From: Limnothrix sp. FACHB-406
GTDB taxonomy: Bacteria > Cyanobacteriota > Cyanobacteriia > CACIAM-69d
NCBI RefSeq assembly: GCF_014698235.1
Contig: NZ_JACJSP010000012.1
Location: forward strand, 1-64,000
Length of the DNA: 64,000 nt
Reading direction: 5' to 3'
Shown here: piece after piece, positions 61,453-64,000 of the stretch
Position numbering within the stretch: position 1 is the stretch's first letter
How the letters are laid out: the number at the start of each line of letters is the position of its first letter
Made by a program: the position numbers and the translations under genes
Notes under the pieces: model-generated
The model's input: the letters and a program-made list of their open reading frames with translations, nothing else
What the model was told of the DNA's origin: nothing
The model's database searches: none

Positions 61453-62202
61453 TGGGTTAGGGAGCCAGTGGGTTAATCAATGGCAAAAACAATGGCAAAA
61501 ACGCGGTTTTCCGATTTCAGAATCGGCCGGAAAGGGACTGCCCCGCTCACCAAAATTCAGTTGAGTCTAAGTTGAGTCTGCCAAGCTGAATCCATCAAGT
61601 TGAGTCAAATTCGATCCAACTTTTCGATCCCGCTTGAGGCAGTCCAACTCAAGCTTGCGATTGTTTGCGACTCTTTACATTTCTTCAAAATTCCCAATAG
61701 GGGACTGCTTTCGCCAAGCTTCCCCCAAGCTCGCTTTGTGAATCGTGCTCCGCAAGGGGCGTTCCGCGCTCAGCGTAGGATTTAGCGCGATCGCTTTGGT
61801 TCCTGTTTCGCGCCCGCCCGCCGGTAAGATCAGTCAGCTCACCGTGAACTGAGTGTTGATCGGTACATAGCTGGTTTGGGGGAATGCCATACACTGAGAG
61901 ACAGTTTGTTAACTGTCTAGACGGACTCGGCTTCCAGGGGCATCTATTGACTGAACGGGAATTCGCTTCCGTCCTCGCCTGGTGTTGAGTTTGCGGTTCG
62001 CAGGGCACAGCTATGGTCATGATCAATCCAGACCATGGCCCAACCGAAGCCGCGATCGGAACATGGTTCACTACTTTTTCCCGAGTATCGTTTTTAATAG
62101 AGTCTCAGGGGTAGGGAACAGCAGCCGCGAGGACAGATAACATCCAGCCCTTGTAGGTCGCTACTGCTTTTGCTTGTATCAGTCTCATAAGGGGTAGTTC
62201 TT
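61453..62202. other. 750-base intergenic region, gene-poor, with hairpins and repeated words
   Basis: The longest gene-free stretch. It contains AAGTTGAGTC-type words near 61559-61607, a perfect hairpin at 61899-61918 and a near-duplicate AGTCTCA...GGGGTAG at 62101-62114 and 62181-62197. A minus-strand frame at 61685-62071 lacks coding character. Possibly a long leader or an unidentified RNA. Confidence 0.45.
61899..61918. promoter_or_regulatory. perfect 8-base stem hairpin in the long intergenic region
   Basis: AGACAGTT (61899-61906), a four-base loop, and AACTGTCT (61911-61918). It lies about 285 bases before the DUF928 gene. Role unknown. Confidence 0.45.
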
Positions 62203-62973
62203 ATGGTGCCCAATCGCATGCTCTCCCGATTCTTTGTTTCCTCGGTTTTGACGGCCGGGGCGATCGCCCTTTCAAGTTTCACCGCTTCGGCAGGAATGCC
62301 TTTGGTTAACGGTCAAGCTGGCTCAGAAGGGCCCGCCGTTAGCTTTAATTCGCTCCCGAGCCAAGAAGCTGGGTTCGCTCCCCGGGGTAACCGCACCCTT
62401 CGCCACACGGTCAGTGGAGGCCGGCGCGGTGCTTGTGGTTCCTCGGCCTTGGCCCTCATGCCCTTAGTTCCAGGCCAACAGGGTGCGCTGACGGCCAGTG
62501 CTCATCCTTCGCTGTGGGTCTATGTGCCCGCTGGGATGGGCAGCACGGCTCGTTTCCGGTTGACGGACGCAACGGAAGCCGACTTGGACGAGCAAACCAT
62601 CGCTCTTCCCCAGGAAGGCGGCTTGGTGCAGGTGAAGCTGCGGGATAAGGGCCAAGGCCTGACCGCTGGCAAGGCCTATCAATGGTACGTTTCGGTCACT
62701 TGCGAAACGGCCAACGGCGAAGAACCGCGCAACACCTTCGCTAGCGGCTGGATTCAACGGGTGGAAGCCAGCTCTGCGGTGGCGGAAGCAACGGCAGCTC
62801 CCGATCGGCTGACGGCGGCGGCGGCCTATGCTCGTGCGGGCATTTGGTACGACGCGGTGAGCAGCGTGATTGAAGCCGATCGCTCGGGCGATCGAGCAGC
62901 CGCTTGGCAAGCGCTGGCCACTTCGGCGGGTTTGGATCGATCGCTGATGGCCATTAACCTGCCCAGCAACTAG
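62203..62973 (+). CDS. exported DUF928 protein
   Basis: A 256-residue protein with a signal peptide (FFVSSVLTAGAIALSSFTASA, cleaved near residue 30). The DUF928 body has RTLRHTVSGGRRGACGSS, SAHPSLWVYVPAG, GKAYQWYVSVTC and a final DLAxxG/AYARAGIWYDAVSSVIE-type segment, the pattern of this cyanobacterial family of unknown function. ATG at 62203 with AAGGGG eight bases upstream. Expected in the periplasm. Confidence 0.9.
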   Translation: MVPNRMLSRFFVSSVLTAGAIALSSFTASAGMPLVNGQAGSEGPAVSFNSLPSQEAGFAPRGNRTLRHTVSGGRRGACGSSALALMPLVPGQQGALTASAHPSLWVYVPAGMGSTARFRLTDATEADLDEQTIALPQEGGLVQVKLRDKGQGLTAGKAYQWYVSVTCETANGEEPRNTFASGWIQRVEASSAVAEATAAPDRLTAAAAYARAGIWYDAVSSVIEADRSGDRAAAWQALATSAGLDRSLMAINLPSN

Positions 62974-63057
62974 ACCAGCAACCGGCCCCGTAACTCGTCA
63001 GATTGCCGGGTGGCAATCCTCAAGACAGTGCGTAGGCTATGATGCCTGTCGAGTCAG

Positions 63058-63089
63058 AATCAGGATGGAGTGTAAGCTCAATCCTGATT
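63058..63089 (+). terminator. hairpin before the glycine-rich membrane protein gene
   Basis: AATCAGGAT (63058-63066) pairs perfectly with ATCCTGATT (63081-63089), followed by TTGGTTTTTAG. It could terminate the DUF928 transcript. A second hairpin, GATTGCC (63001-63007) with GGCAATC (63012-63018), precedes it. Confidence 0.6.
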
Positions 63090-63123
63090 TTGGTTTTTAG
63101 GGCTTGTTTCTTGGAGTTGGTTG

Positions 63124-63645
63124 ATGAACTACCTAATTGCTGTCTTTGCCGATCGCATGGGCGTGGAAGCGGCTTACACGGCCCTGGAAGCGGCAGGCTT
63201 TGACCTCAAGCAAATGGCCATTTTGGGCAAGGGCTACAAAACCGCCGATGAATTTGGCTTCATTGACCCCAGCCAGCAGGCTCGTCGCCAAATTAAGATG
63301 ATGGCTTTTTGGACGATTCCCTTTGGCTTTTTGGCCGGCGTGGGATTCAGCTTGGCGACGGGGTTGCAAACCTTCACGGAATGGGCTGGCCCGGTGGGCA
63401 ACCATTTGGTAGGTGGTCTGTTGGGGGCGATCGGGGGAGCCATGGGCAGCGTGACCGTTGGAGGCGGCCTGGGCCTGACGGGAGGTAACGGCGATGTGCT
63501 GGCCTATCGCAATCGACTTGATCAAGATCAATACCTGTTGGTGATCAAAAATCTTGATCTGATGCAAACCCGCCAAGCAAATGATTTAATTCGGCTGCAA
63601 AACCCGGAAACCGTACAGGGCTATACCGATTCTGGGGCCGTTTAA
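63124..63645 (+). CDS. glycine-rich membrane protein of the general-stress/DUF1269 type
   Basis: A 173-residue protein. N-terminal domain (YLIAVFADRMGVEAAYTALEAAGFDLKQMAILGKG) resembles a stress-protein-like sensor domain. Two hydrophobic Gly-rich stretches (FWTIPFGFLAGVGFSLATGL; HLVGGLLGAIGGAMGSVTVGGGLGL) cross the membrane. The C-terminal segment is YRNRLDQDQYLLVIK. The family is common in cyanobacteria and its role is unclear. The ATG at 63124 follows a TTG at 63121 in frame. Confidence 0.8.
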   Translation: MNYLIAVFADRMGVEAAYTALEAAGFDLKQMAILGKGYKTADEFGFIDPSQQARRQIKMMAFWTIPFGFLAGVGFSLATGLQTFTEWAGPVGNHLVGGLLGAIGGAMGSVTVGGGLGLTGGNGDVLAYRNRLDQDQYLLVIKNLDLMQTRQANDLIRLQNPETVQGYTDSGAV

Positions 63646-63805
63646 ACGCACAATCCATCCGGGATTTCATGCACCATGTTGGCTCCTTGGGGGGAAACTG
63701 CCCACCCCCAGACCCAAACAGGATTCAGGTTTCCCGTCCCTCATCAACAACCCACCCGCTGGCGAGCTGGCGGGATGAGGATGGGTTTCTAAAGCCCCGC
63801 CTTCC

Positions 63806-63811
63806 TATAAT
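63806..63811 (+). promoter_or_regulatory. candidate -10 box before ppc
   Basis: TATAAT at 63806-63811 is a perfect -10 consensus, only nine bases before the ATG at 63821. If used, the mRNA would be nearly leaderless or translation would begin at the second ATG (63854). No clear -35 box is seen. Confidence 0.45.
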
Positions 63812-63820
63812 CTAGGGAGC

Positions 63821-64000
63821 ATGACCAACCTTACCGAGCCAGCCGATCGCTCTATGAGTTCGACCATCCATTCGCTCGATCGAGAAGTTGCCGCAGCCTC
63901 GGCATCAGACTTGTTTTTGCGGCATCGTCTCAAGGTGATGGAAGACCTGTGGCGGCAGGTGTTGCAACAGGAGTGCGGTCAGGAATTGGTATCCCTGCTA
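63821..64000 (+). CDS. ppc: phosphoenolpyruvate carboxylase, 3' end beyond the window
   Basis: The last 60 codons of the window read MTNLTEPADRSMSSTIHS followed by SDLFLRHRLKVMEDLWRQVLQQECGQELVSLL, which matches the N-terminus of cyanobacterial PEP carboxylase, an anaplerotic CO2-fixing enzyme (PEP + HCO3- to oxaloacetate). The frame runs open to base 64000. The start could also be 63854, where MSSTIHSLD begins. Confidence 0.9.
   Translation, partial: MTNLTEPADRSMSSTIHSLDREVAAASASDLFLRHRLKVMEDLWRQVLQQECGQELVSLL

Noticed and set aside
61685-62071. 128-codon minus-strand frame
   Set aside because: Codon pattern and composition are not protein-like, and there is no start context or known motif.

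Overview
The window is chromosomal DNA from a cyanobacterium. The octamer GCGATCGC and its GATCG core (HIP1-like) recur throughout both coding and intergenic DNA. The gene content also fits: Uma2-family nucleases, a DUF928 protein, pentapeptide-repeat proteins, a grpE-dnaK-dnaJ cluster divergent from pilB-pilT-pilC, a cyanobacterial-type arsenic cluster, and the start of phosphoenolpyruvate carboxylase at the right edge. G+C is moderately high by eye. The genus cannot be fixed from sequence alone.

Layout. 1-6.5 kb: the 3' part of a TnpB gene, gcvH, a degenerate flavoprotein, a permuted papain-like peptidase, an eIF1/SUI1-like factor, and a HAD phosphatase followed by an unusual fusion of a MESH1/SpoT-like HD hydrolase with a nucleoside deoxyribosyltransferase-like domain. 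6.5-8.7 kb: arsenic cluster arsR - ACR3 pump - arsC (minus strand). 9.4-13.2 kb: a MarR regulator and an EmrA/EmrB efflux pair with matching operator-like sites. 13.3-16.8 kb: an AAA/STAND-like ATPase translationally coupled to a TPR protein with a dead P-loop-like N-domain, followed by dense palindromic repeats and two Uma2 genes. 19-26 kb: an adenylate cyclase, a transglutaminase-fold membrane protein that lacks its cysteine, a HAD hydrolase overlapping tRNA-Ala, and sucC. 26.4-31.3 kb: type IV pilus pilB-pilT-pilC. 32-38 kb: grpE, dnaK, dnaJ, a TusA-like gene and rsgA. 39-49 kb: mainly housekeeping (pyrH-frr, prxQ, Nudix, larB, hisS, aroQ, tRNA-Val), plus a 46-residue gene. 49-55 kb: a glycosyltransferase, a UPF0173-type hydrolase, a GFA protein, a PIN toxin/antitoxin pair, a 51-residue membrane protein, hemL and tRNA-Arg. 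55.8-60.7 kb: a hybrid histidine kinase, a response-regulator diguanylate cyclase and a deoxyhypusine-synthase-like (SpeY) gene. 61-64 kb: fasciclin, DUF928, a glycine-rich membrane protein and the beginning of ppc.

The best candidates for undescribed biology are (i) the coupled ATPase + pseudo-P-loop/TPR pair at 13.3-16.8 kb, whose gene order and domain logic resemble NTP-dependent bacterial conflict systems, and (ii) the HD + deoxyribosyltransferase fusion at 5.5-6.5 kb next to a HAD phosphatase, which looks like a nucleotide-metabolising or nucleotide-signalling unit. The window is also rich in intergenic tandem arrays of distinct short periods (7, 11, 14, 15, 16, 21, 24 and 26 nt) and in dispersed palindromes, including one family with two copies in opposite orientation about 39 kb apart. 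No rRNA, CRISPR array or prophage was seen.
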